The notes under the pieces: model-generated
Databases searched by the model: none
Told to the model about the DNA's origin: nothing
Seen by the model: only the letters and a program-made list of their open reading frames with translations
Source of the DNA: Gonatopus flavifemur
Lineage: Eukaryota > Arthropoda > Insecta > Hymenoptera > Dryinidae
Assembly (NCBI GenBank): GCA_018340375.1
Contig: JAFFJZ010000004.1
Location: 34,694,001-34,758,000, forward strand
DNA: 64,000 nt
Direction: 5' to 3'
Translations under genes and position numbers: made by a program
Shown: piece by piece, positions 1-9,950 of the stretch
Position numbering within the stretch: the stretch's first letter is position 1
How the letters are laid out: every line of letters starts with the position of its first letter

Positions 1-950
1 TATGACAAAAATTTTCGTCAGGGTAGCTTACAGTGCTTATCGTGAATTTTAATTTGTGCTGCCTTCTGTTATTGTCAAAGACACCGAGATGTAAATTTTA
101 CCGAGAAATCTGCAACAATATTTGAAATACTGCGTGAATGGCATCTGTTGCTTTGGTTTGGGGTCCGAAAGACCCTGTGTAACCTTTACGTAAGTACTTT
201 GAAGTGTGACCTCAACGGGTTGATTCTTTCATTTAACAAACACGATCGATCTATGGTGCATAGCAATACTTTTGGTTCAGTTCTGAAAATGGTAATTTTC
301 TACGACATTCAAGAAATATAAATAAAACAAGACAGAAAAAATAACTCAATAACTTGAAATTACACATCAATCCGTCCATGGAATATCTCGTATCTATGCT
401 GCATTACAAATCTGGAATAATCGAGCACGCGGAGTTCTCAGGCCGGCCTTATTGTTTTGTCCAGATCTCTCGAATGCCGTGGAGTAACATTTTCGAAAAC
501 GAAACGAAAATTATCGTTATGTTCCAGAAATTAGTTTTGCTTGTGGAATTTGAAAATCAAACGTATTCGAATTTGAATAAAATACTCTTTCCACTTCCAT
601 CGTCGAATTACGGCAAAATACGTCCTTGGAAATAAATTTTCTCTTGACTTTGTGAAAAATTGAGGCAAAATCCTAAGTTCCATGCCTTGGTAATAATTTT
701 TTGTATTGAAAGCTTTCCAAGATATAGGCATTTGAAAAAAAGTGGGTCTTAGAAACCAAGAACTTCGACATATGTTGTAAACCTGGAATCATAATAGAAT
801 AAGAAAAAAAAGAAACAAATGATACGTATCTCACATTTTTCAACAGAGAATTCGGGATAACCATTTCAGAAATATTTACGAACTCTTGGAGAATCCGATA
901 TGAAATGATCCATAGCATATAATACATACATAGCAAATAATTATACCAAA
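1..950. other. AT-rich non-coding stretch, no gene seen
   Basis: Only short ORFs with no recognisable motif occur here on either strand, and I see no splice-bounded exon or repeat of note. Confidence 0.5.
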
Positions 951-1195
951 TATGAATCATATATGTTCTTGACCGTTTCCTGCAAACATATATGTTGCGC
1001 GCGGTACCATATATGCTTTATATGTATCACTGATGAAGCTTTGGCTACATATATGGCGCATATATGGGTCATATATGGGTCATATATGTGGCATATATGG
1101 GTCATATATGTGGCATATATGGGACATATATGGGCATATATGTTTCGTGGGAATCATATATGGATCATATATGGGTCATATATGGCCCGAGTTAA
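951..1195. repeat. CATATATG-rich tandem array
   Basis: The self-complementary 8-mer CATATATG recurs about every 10-18 bases, often as ATATGGGTCATATATG, most densely at 1020-1195. The ORF running through it is the repeat read as Tyr-Met-Ile-Trp periodicity and is not a gene. The array abuts the GC-rich arm that follows, and the inverted partner of that arm also ends in GGCCATATATG near 5827. Confidence 0.75.
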
Positions 1196-1560
1196 AATTT
1201 TTAAATCGCTGAAATGAAAATATACGGTACTGTTACGGATGTGTTGCGGGCGCATCTGTACTGAACCCGCAATAATACTGTAAGCACCCGCACCACGCCC
1301 ATAACAGTACCGTATATGCCTGCACCACATCTGCAACACTCCTGCACACAAAAATGATTACGCCCTCACCACGTTTGCACCAAGGCCGTTTGGCGAACCG
1401 TACACCCGCAACGCGATTGCACCATAGCTGCACTAAACCCGCACACAGTGAATGACGATGGACGATAAATCCCGGAACGTGTTCGCACCAAGACCGCACC
1501 AAGCCCAGAACATGCATGCAATAGAGCTGTACCAGGTCCGCACCAGACCAGTAAATGTCG
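1180..1560. repeat. GC-rich dyad-module repeat, left arm
   Basis: Unlike its AT-rich surroundings, this segment repeats GCACCAC, GCGGG and CCCGCA words. Its outer end (CATATATGGCCCGAGTTAAAA, 1181-1201) is matched in inverted orientation near 5814-5837, so it pairs with 5575-5845 as a degenerate inverted repeat around the 1.6-5.4 kb block. Confidence 0.5.
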
Positions 1561-1582
1561 AAATTACTGTTGCAATGCGTGC

Positions 1583-2234
1583 TTAAGGGCCCTCGAGCAC
1601 AGTATAACTGTGAATGTGTAGGTACACACATATAGCACATAGGTATAGTTAAAGCGAAGAAAACTTTGCTCCAAACTTTTGTGCAAAATAGCAATTGATG
1701 TGAAATTTAAAAAATATTTGACCATAGTGCTTATTTGGGATTGCGCCATAAATATAAATGTAGCGGTGAAATCACTTTCCATTCTCTGTAAAAAATTTGT
1801 GAATACGCGAGACGATTTGACATTTCGTCGTCACCATGTTGATATTGAAAATATCTTAAGATGCAAGTGGCAGCTGCGTTTCAAAGTGAACATTTGATTA
1901 TTTTTGATTATATTCAAAATTTCAAGGTTTTCGAAATAATCAATCGATTGATGGGATTTTTCAATATTGCACGTGATTTATCGTAATAGAACTTATATGT
2001 ATATACGAATGAAACTATTCCGCATGGAAAAATTACATTACACTTCCCATGAACCCTTCATAAATGTGATTGAATTGAGATCGATCAGTTTGGTTATTAT
2101 CCCGCATAAGATTTGATCGACAAAATTTTTATTCATTTATAAAAAAAGAGGACCATTTATTTAGAGAAAGAACGAACTTTGATTATGATGAACGAATTGT
2201 ACGTGTAACGGTCAATTACCGATACATCGTTTTG
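1583..2234. repeat. Left arm of a nested foldback element
   Basis: About 650 bases that reappear in inverted orientation at 3745-4775, for example TCGATAAT-type words, GAGGACCATTTATTTAGAG and AACTTATATGTATATACG. Outer ends of both arms share TTAAGGG followed by a TATAGTTAAAGCGAA-like block. No transposase lies between the arms, so this is a non-autonomous foldback. An inner palindrome built from the same sequence sits at 2445-3545. Confidence 0.7.
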
Positions 2235-2594
2235 ATTATAATTCTACGTACGTTTATGTTAAAATTTTATGTCATTCAAAAAAGTATAATTCACGAGAAA
2301 TATGACATAATTTTGAAACTGAAATGTATTTTATGATAAGTAATGTCAATTATATACGTTACAACACTTTTACAACATATTTTGTTTTACAGTGTGAACT
2401 TTTGAAGAGCTTTATGATCATGGAAAAAAACTTTGATATTCTGACCATAGAAAGAATATTTAGGTTTCTCCAAAACGCAACCTCCAACTTTATTTCACGA
2501 TATTTCCAAATTTAACATGGCGGTGACGAAATGTCAAATCGTCCGACGTATGTACGAATTTTTCTTTATATATATGAATCGACAATGATTCCAC

Positions 2595-2747
2595 CAAGGG
2601 CGTATCCAGAATTTTTTTTTGGAAGGGGCCTATGTTAAGGATGTATATCTATATATACGAAATATATAGATATATAACAAACGAAAAAATGCTGGATTTG
2701 GGGGGGGGGGTCGGACCCCTTGGACCCCTCCCCTGGATACGCCCTTG
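2595..2747. mobile_element. hAT-type MITE with 8-bp target duplication
   Basis: The 153-bp element starts CAAGGGCGTATCCAG and ends with its exact inverse. The flanking octamer GATTCCAC is present at 2587-2594 and 2748-2755. An 8-bp duplication is characteristic of the hAT superfamily. The interior holds a G-run and a GGACCCCT-rich end, and there is no coding capacity. Confidence 0.85.
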
Positions 2748-2917
2748 GATTCCACCGCTGGATTCATATTCGAGGCGTACTTCCAGGCACTATGGTGTAA
2801 TATTTTTCAAATTTCATCTCAATTGCTATTTTGCGCCAAACGTTTGTGCGGAATAGTAATTGATACGAAAAAATATTATACCACTGTGCTTACCTGGGAT
2901 TGCCCAGTGTTTACCTG

Positions 2918-3396
2918 CACTGAGAAGAATTCATCATTAAAAATTACTGGTTTTTGTCAGTAGACGAGGGATATACTTGACATGTGATTACAAATTGATG
3001 GGGAATATCAGTAATTTTTTATAGCATTATTTTAATCGAAAAAAAAATTTTATCCTCACCGGCATCGAACACCATTGTTCGTGATCACAAACCTGGCTTA
3101 TTTCCCCGAAGCCACGCAACAATCTTGAAAATGGGATGGTTTTCAATTCATATCAGTGTCATCAATTAAGAATTTTCGTTTACAACTTGTATGATAAAAG
3201 ATTACTGTTCTTCAACATGAATTCTCATCTCTCTCTAGTTTTAATTTTCAAACTTCGGAGCATGTTATGTTATTTCTGGAACTGTTATTTCTCATCAATT
3301 TGTGATCTCAAGCCAGGTATATAAAATCGTTATGTCAAGTATATCCCCCGACTAATGGGAAAACCAGTATTTTTTGATAATGAATATCTCTCAGTG
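2918..3396. mobile_element. MITE with CACTGAGA termini
   Basis: The left end (CACTGAGAAGAATTCATC, then AAAATTACTGGTTTT and a ...GGGATATACTTGACAT block) is repeated inverted at 3330-3396, giving roughly 65-bp terminal inverted repeats around about 350 bp without a gene. It interrupts the inner palindrome arm. TTTACCT lies close to both ends but not flush with them, so the target duplication is unresolved. Confidence 0.65.
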
Positions 3397-3744
3397 TGGG
3401 CTTTACCTCTATTTCCTGTAAAAAATTCGTAAATACGTGAGACGATTTGATAGTTGGCCGTCGCCGCGTTGCTTTTGAGAATATCGCAAAATGCAGTTAA
3501 AAGCGACGTTTTGGAGTAAGTATTTTTTTTATTACCATGTTCAGAATAACGAAAAAAAATTTTTTCAATTGTGAATTTTCTACAATTTCACCCCATAATG
3601 TGCTGTGAAAGTGATAATGAATATCGTTGATTTTATTCCACATAAACAAATATTCCAGTGTAAAAATTGCGTTGCATTTCCCGTGGACTATGCATGTGTG
3701 TATGAAATCAATATTTTACATAACCGTATGTAGAATAATGTGGA

Positions 3745-4775
3745 GAAAACGATGTATCGGTAATTGACCGTTACACGTACAATTCGTTCATCATAATCAC
3801 AGATCGTTCTTCCTCTAAATAAATGGTCCTCTTTTTTTATAAATGAATAAAAATTTTGTCGATCAAATTTTATGCGGGATGATAACCAAACTAATCGATC
3901 TCAATTCAATCACATTTATGGAGGGTTCATGGGAAGTGTAATGTAATGTTTCCATGCGGAATAATTTCATTCGTATATACATATAAGTTCTATTACGATA
4001 AATCACGTGCAATATTGAAAAATTCCATAAATCGATTGATTATTTCGAAAACCTTGAAATTTTGAATATAATAGAAAATAATCAAATGGTTACTTTGAAA
4101 CGCAGCTGCCAGTTGCATCTTAAGATATTTTCGAAATCAACATGGCGACGACGAAAAGCAAATCATCTCGCGTATTCACGAATCTTTTATAGGGAATGGA
4201 GAGTGATTTTACTGCTAGATTTATGTTCACGGTGCAATCCCGCACGGAGAGAAAAAATTTGCTGACGCAGCAAATCGAGGTATTATATATAGAATAGCAA
4301 AATTTTTTGCTGACCTAGCTAAAAATTTGCTATAACAACAATCGTGTTAGCTACGACAGCAATTTTTTAGCTGTGTCAGCAAAAAATGTTTGCTCCGCCA
4401 GCAAATTTTCAGTATTATATACAGAATAGCAAACAAATTTTGCTGGGATAGCCAACATTCGTTGCTGCCACAGCTAAAAATTCGCTGTCGCAGCTAACAA
4501 GATTGCTGGAACAGCAAATAGTTTGCTGTCACAGCAAAAAATTTGCTGCTCTGGCAAAAGGAACCCAGCAAAAGTAGATTTCGCTGCCACAGCGAATTCC
4601 TTTTTCTCCGTGCGGGTAAGCACTATGGTAAAATATTTTTTAAATTTCACATCAATTTCTATTTCACGCAAACGTTTGGCGCAAAGTTTTTTTCGCTTAG
4701 ACTATACCTATATTCTGTATTTTTATACCTACATATTTATAGTTCTACCCCGTTCGAAAGCCCTTAAGGGGATAC
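3745..4775. repeat. Right arm of the nested foldback
   Basis: Inverse of 1583-2234, interrupted by the palindrome-module MITE at 4243-4612. The end resembles the left outer end (CCCTTAAGGGG against CTTAAGGGCCC). Confidence 0.7.
4243..4612. mobile_element. Palindrome-module MITE, CACGGAGA family (copy 1)
   Basis: Termini are CACGGAGAGAAAAAA and its inverse TTTTTCTCCGTG. The interior is a run of imperfect dyads of the type GCTG-N-CAGCAAA / TTTGCTG. Comparison with the uninterrupted arms near 1740 and 2890 shows that it sits within a GGGATTGC/GGTAAGCAC context, so it is an insertion. There is no ORF of substance. Confidence 0.75.
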
Positions 4776-5083
4776 TCAGCCATCCCGACGATGCAATCCC
4801 AGCCAAATCTTTTCTGACAAATTATTCGAAAATAAAGCAATAAAATCAAAATATCACTTTATACATACCATCTCCATTGCTTGAGAAAGGTATGTATACA
4901 GCGATATTATGATTTCATTGCTTCATCACTATAACACCATGCAATGACTGGGTCCTCACGTTCAAAGTTTGTCGGAATGTTTCATACCAAATTACAACTC
5001 CTACTCTTTGCGTAATGGATGTAAGAGGAAAACCAATATAAATTTTGGGAAAAATAATTTGTGTCATACACACGGCGTTGTTT
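4776..5083. other. Spacer, no gene seen
   Basis: AT-rich sequence. It contains a small hairpin (ATACATACC at about 4863 and GGTATGTAT at about 4889). Confidence 0.5.
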
Positions 5084-5383
5084 CACTCAGAGAAAAAAAG
5101 TTGCTGAAACAGCAAACCTCGAAGATTTGCTTTGCTGATATGGCAAAACTTGTTGCTGAATTAGCAAATAATTTGCTATCACAGCAAAAATCTTGCTCTT
5201 TTAACAAGCGTTTGCCATTCAGCAATCCAGAATTGTAGATATACAGACAGCTAGGAAATTTCGCTGAATTAGCAAATATCTTGCTAAAATAGCAGAATTT
5301 TTGCTGTAACAGCAACCGTTTTGCTGATTTGGCAAAGTAGATTTCTCGGAATCGCTTTTTCAGCAAGAATTTTTCTCTGCGTG
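5084..5383. mobile_element. Palindrome-module MITE, CACGGAGA family (copy 2)
   Basis: Ends are CACTCAGAGAAAAAAAG and the inverse AATTTTTCTCTGCGTG. The interior again consists of TTGCTG...CAGCAAA dyads (AGCAAATAATTTGCT and similar). It is more diverged than the copy at 4243. Confidence 0.65.
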
Positions 5384-5574
5384 TTGGGTTCCTTTGAATA
5401 TGCACGCGTTCGAAAGCAGTAACACGCCGAATTTTTGTATGAGGAAGATCTCTCTTACAACTTTTACGTTTGAGCCTTAGAAAGTTTTTATTTCGCTTTA
5501 TTCTTATTCTGAAATTTCACTAATTGCAAAATTATTAGAGATTCAGAAAAATTGTACTCTTTTAATGGAGATGA

Positions 5575-5845
5575 GAAAAAAGCCTCTTGCGATATGCTTG
5601 CACCACGTCTATATAGTTTCAGAACAGGAAAAACGTACGTACCTGTTGCGGGTGTGGTGCGGACATATATATGCGTACAGGTCTGGTGCGGGTATGTTAT
5701 GGGCGCTTTGATTTTGAACCAAGAATCTCACGAATTTTCGGATCTGTTGCGGGAGTGTTACGGGCGTGAATATAAGTGCGGGACTAGTGCAGACGTGTTG
5801 CAGGAGTTTTCATTTTTACTCGGGGGGCCATATATGATTCATTTC
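5575..5845. repeat. GC-rich dyad-module repeat, right arm
   Basis: GTTGCGGGTGTGGTGCGG, GTTGCGGGAGTGTTACGGG and GACGTGTTGCAGGAG words run opposite to those of 1180-1560. The outer end TTTTTACTCGGGGGGCCAT mirrors 1186-1205. The ORF across it is the repeat itself. Confidence 0.5.
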
Positions 5846-5943
5846 CACTAGGGTACTCACTGCAAATTACGTAGAATCCAATGTACAAGGAAATGTTCAC
5901 CTCAGACGGGGTTATATTACTTCACATTATATTTTGTTCAGCT

Positions 5944-6225
5944 CAGCGGTTGTGCGCTATAGAAGGGAACTCATGTGATTGAAAAGCTTCTGAGGCTGTG
6001 GATAAACAAGACGTAGAACTGCGTACACACTGACCAAACGCGTGCTCACAGTGGCCAACATCATGACAACAGTGCTGAGAACTGTGAATAGCAAACGCGT
6101 TTTGCACAGTTGTGATAACTGTGAGACGCGTTCGTGGTTGACGTGAACACAGTCACCATGAAGGTTAGAAAATCTTATTTCTCTCTCACGCGTGCCAGCA
6201 CTGTGACTCACAGCGCACCGCATTG
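5944..6225. repeat. CACAGTTGTGATAACTGTG dyad-module repeat
   Basis: Contains repeated ACGCGTT and CACAGT/ACTGTG dyads. Weak inverted ends are visible (GCGGTTGTGCGC at the left, GCGCACCGC at the right). It resembles the other dyad-module MITEs but the boundaries are approximate. Confidence 0.45.
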
Positions 6226-6801
6226 CATTCTCTTCTCCGTGTATGTATAACGACGTAGATAAAGTCTTGAGGAATCATCCTTGAAAATTTTAGATTTCTT
6301 CATGAATTCAGTTTCGAGTAATTTGGTAGGAAAAAAATTGCTCACATGGTAACCAATGGTATCCTCTCAAGGGGACGTTTTGAAGGAATTAACAAATCTG
6401 ACAGTTGTGTTCATTAGAATGATCAATGGGAAAAGTCTACTTCCCTCTAACTTGGCAACCCTGAATCTTGTTGAACATTTTTGTCTTCAACATTTCAAAC
6501 ATTCAATATCTCCTCTGAAAGATATCAAAAAGGTCTTCGATTCCTGGTTGAGATATCTAAACAAACCTGAATATTTTTGAAGTAAAGGTTTCCAAATTAC
6601 TTAAAAATCCTTCCGACTACTTCCAAACCAAGATTTGACACATGTAAAGAGTTTCAAATCACTTGGGATTCTTTTCGGCATTACAGTTGATTCCGCCAAC
6701 TTGCGCAATTCAGATGAAAAGAGTTTAGGTTTACTGACATATTACCTGAACTACATTATAAATTCGGGTAATTTCTGAAAAAGTAGAAAAAAACTGTTTC
6801 C
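6226..6801. other. Non-coding spacer
   Basis: No recognisable gene. The 74-codon ORF at 6356-6580 has no family I know and no splice context. From about 6640 the sequence already resembles diverged units of the following tandem repeat. Confidence 0.4.
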
Positions 6802-7545
6802 GTGCATTTCAACTTTATTACCGTACAAATGAGCTTGGGAACAGTTAGGAATAGTATACACAAAATGGCTTCCAATTACTTGGGAACAGTTTGAGTGTCG
6901 ACGTAGTCCTGTTCACTCATAAAAAATGGGGAACCATATTTTGACACATGTTTTCGCATTTTGTGACTCAACCGACTCGCGCGAGTTTACGCTGAAACCT
7001 GAGCAAAAGTCTTCCGTTCATTTCAACTTTTTTTCCGCACCAATAAGATTGGGAACAGTTACGAATAGTAGACACAAAACGTTTTCTAATAACCTGGGGA
7101 CATTTTCAGGTTTGATGTACTCATGTTCACTTATGAACAATCGGAAACAAAAGTTTGAACGAAAGTCTTCGCATTTCGTGACCTGATCAACGTCCGCGAG
7201 TTTACGTTGGAACCTAAACAAAATACTTCCGTGCATTTCAACTTTATTTCCGTACAAATGAGCTTGCGAACAGTTGGGAATAGTATACCCAGAATGACTT
7301 GCAATTATTTGGGGGCAGCTTAGGTGCCGACGTAGTTTCGTTTACTCATGAAAAATGGAAAACCAGATTTCGGCAGATGTCTCCGCATTCCGTGACTTGA
7401 CCGACTCTCGCGAGTTTACGTTGAAACTCAAGCAGAAATTCTCCGAGCATTTCAACTTTATTTCCGCACCAATGACCTTGAGAACAGTTACGGATAGTAC
7501 ACACAAAATGTTTTCCAATAATTTGGGGACATTTTGGGTTTTGCA
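6802..7545. repeat. 214-bp tandem repeat with dimer (A-B-A-B) structure
   Basis: Units begin at 6802, 7016, 7231 and 7445 (periods 214, 215 and 214), each opening with a GCATTTCAACTTTATTTCCG-like line and continuing with GGAACAGTTA and GCGAGTTTACG. Units 1 and 3 share CGTACAAATGAGCTTG and a CGACGTAGT block, whereas units 2 and 4 share CGCACCAAT and a GGGGACATTTT block. The real repeat is therefore a dimer of about 429 bp. Overlapping ORFs on both strands follow the periodicity and are not genes. Confidence 0.8.
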
Positions 7546-7630
7546 AGTATCTAAGTAGTTGAAAATCATCTACGAGGTCAGTAAACGTAACTAACCCCAA
7601 GCATATTTGTGCTGAAATAGATCGGAAATA

Positions 7631-8429
7631 CACAGTTGGAAATTTTGTGTTGAATTCAACACATTTCACATGTCCCAAACGGTCCACACATATTTTTGTG
7701 TCGATATCACATAATGTGTTTGTGTTAGCGAGTAACTCAAGCTTGATGTAAATGATATAACACAAAAGGATTTCCGATCGTGTAAATTCAACACATAAGT
7801 ACTGTCAAATGAAATCCAAAATAAGAAGTGAATCAACAGTTCACAAGTGTCATTTATGGATTTTTTTTACATCAATCAAATGTGAAAATCACACTTTTTT
7901 CGTGTTGAAACAATGCATAAGAATAAATTGAAAAAAAACAGTACTTTATTGAGCATTGAACATGGATCGTCGGGACCGAATGTTGAAGCTGTATCACTCA
8001 GCCGGTCCTTTGGTTGAGTGTACTTTCTTTGCGTATATCAACTTGCACTCTATCTTCAAATTTACATATCTAGAAAACGAATTCCCATTAGAATGGAAGC
8101 TAAAACCAAAATGAATGAATAGTTCTTCCGACGACTACTAAAGTTACACGTACATAGAAGTTTCATAAGAAAAATAGCTCCCGCTACTGGCAATCTCCCT
8201 TTGGTAGTTGAAAATAACACAATTTTTATGTTTAATCTTGAGTTGAATAAAATTTGTGTCATTTTGACACTTTTTTTCACTTGTTTGAATGATTTAACAT
8301 TATAAATCAGTTGAGACCTGATTACACAAGGACTGTCTGTAGATGTTACACATGTTTATGTTGAATATTTAACAGAAAATTCACGACACACGGATTTTTT
8401 AACACATTTACACAAAATTTTGAACTGTG
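7631..8429. mobile_element. TA-flanked MITE with CACAGTT termini
   Basis: The 799-bp element starts CACAGTTGGAAATTTTGTG and ends with the inverse ACACAAAATTTTGAACTGTG; TA stands at 7629-7630 and 8430-8431. The interior has dyads such as TTGTGTTGAATTCAACACA. TA duplication suggests a Tc1/mariner-type transposase in trans. A truncated relative lies at 34357-34580. Confidence 0.75.
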
Positions 8430-9724
8430 TAGGTACGAACAAATTTATTCTCACTTCCAAGTGGAATGCAAAAATATATTATAGGTGTTCACAAATTCAT
8501 AGGATGTATCGGATTTTTGAATCAATTCGAAATAATTTTCATTCTATTTTTGCTCCAGTTCTTGGTAAATCGAATAATGAATTTCAAGTTAATTGTTTTT
8601 CCAAATGCGGAAGGGAACCTAAAAAATCCAATTTTCGGCTTGCGGAAAATTGATGAAATCGTTTGTTTCATTAAAGCTTGAAGTTGACCTAAGTAAGTGG
8701 ATTAATCAAATATGGAAACAATGATAAAGTCATTGAATATTTTTATTCGAAAATGATGCATATAAATGGTGTTTAGTTTCATTCCCGAAATCTACAAGAC
8801 AAAAACATATTGTAGGTTGGAAGTAGTTGAATTTAGTAGTTGAAGTAGAATTTTTTGTTTAGCTTTATTTAGTTTTCTTGACCAGGGATGCAATGTTGCC
8901 AAGTTTGATTCTTTTATTGAAACGAATTAATCATCGAAGAACACAATATGCAGTAGTTAGAGACCAAGAATGTCGCAGTGCAATTTTGAATGCTTCCAGT
9001 TCAAAGAAGTTGAATCGAGAAGATAAATAATAATGATTCATCAGATTTTGGGAGTTTGAATTTTCTTTCCGTTTCTATAAACGATTCAAACTTTATCAAC
9101 ATTTTGATGCGTCGGTTTTTATACAGTGATGGATAAAATAAATCATACACTGGTCACAAATATGTCGCATAAAATGAATTTTTTTCTGTTAAATTCAGTA
9201 GAAAATATTCTTCGTCATATCAGGATCCTCGCATTTGGATACATCCTTATCCTTTCCATTTGTAGGTCCTTAACATCCAATTCAGCCATAAGAATCATTG
9301 CAATCATTGCCTCTGATGACAAAAATGAGAAATAAGAATAATAAAATTGAGGGCTGGATTTAGAATTCTAGAAACTCTGAGTCACAGGGTTGTAGGAGCC
9401 CATCATCCATTGAATCTGATTCTACAGTTGAATCAACTAGATTTGAACAAGAATTCAAGGAAGCAAAACACATACATGTCTTATCCCATATGCAAATTTT
9501 TTTAGAATTATATATAATTTATATATAATTATAGCAGAAGTATATATAAACTATGAATACGGAATTGTATATGAATTATATACAATTTTCAAATTTTCCA
9601 CACGGAATTTGACTGCAGTTACTTTTTTTTATCAGTTAAAATCAAATTCCTTCAGGTTCATGTTTCAATAAGCCGTGATTGGAATTAGAACTGATTTACT
9701 CCACACTACAAAAACGATACTCTA
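8430..9724. other. Non-coding stretch, no gene seen
   Basis: Short ORFs only. An AT-rich (TATATAATT)n patch lies near 9500-9590. No TIR pair or splice-bounded exon was recognised. Confidence 0.45.
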
Positions 9725-9870
9725 CCCTGCAAAGGAGAAAATAATATGACAAGAGTATTGGACAGTCTCGCAGGAGTATTGAAGTGCAGTCTCGCAACAG
9801 TATGGGAAGTAGTGTGGGTTTTAGAACCCTCCCATACTTTCGCTAGGCTCTTCATGGAATGGTCATTATG
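9725..9870. repeat. GAGTATTG/GTATGGGA dyad repeat
   Basis: Contains AGTCTCGCA, GTATGGGA and CTCCCATACT words that recur at 16770-17300 and 19745-19865. It is a small dispersed repeat just upstream of element A. Confidence 0.45.
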
Positions 9871-9950
9871 GTGGACTGTATCTCGAAAATTTGACTGGAC
9901 GGATGATTTTTTATATCAGATTCGTGTTCATGGGTATACATATTCATATA

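Larger units (their letters stand above)
2445..3545. repeat. Inner palindrome of the same foldback family
   Basis: The part before about 2840 has the orientation of the right arm (3745-4775) and the part after it the orientation of the left arm (1583-2234), giving a palindrome centred near 2838. Two later insertions interrupt it, at 2595-2747 and 2918-3396. Confidence 0.55.

Noticed and set aside
963..1217. 84-codon ORF with Tyr-Met-Trp-Ile periodicity
   Set aside because: It is the CATATATG/GGTC repeat translated, with no gene features.
6802..7545. CRISPR-like regular spacing
   Set aside because: Whole units repeat without unique spacers, and the DNA is eukaryotic; this is a satellite-like tandem repeat.
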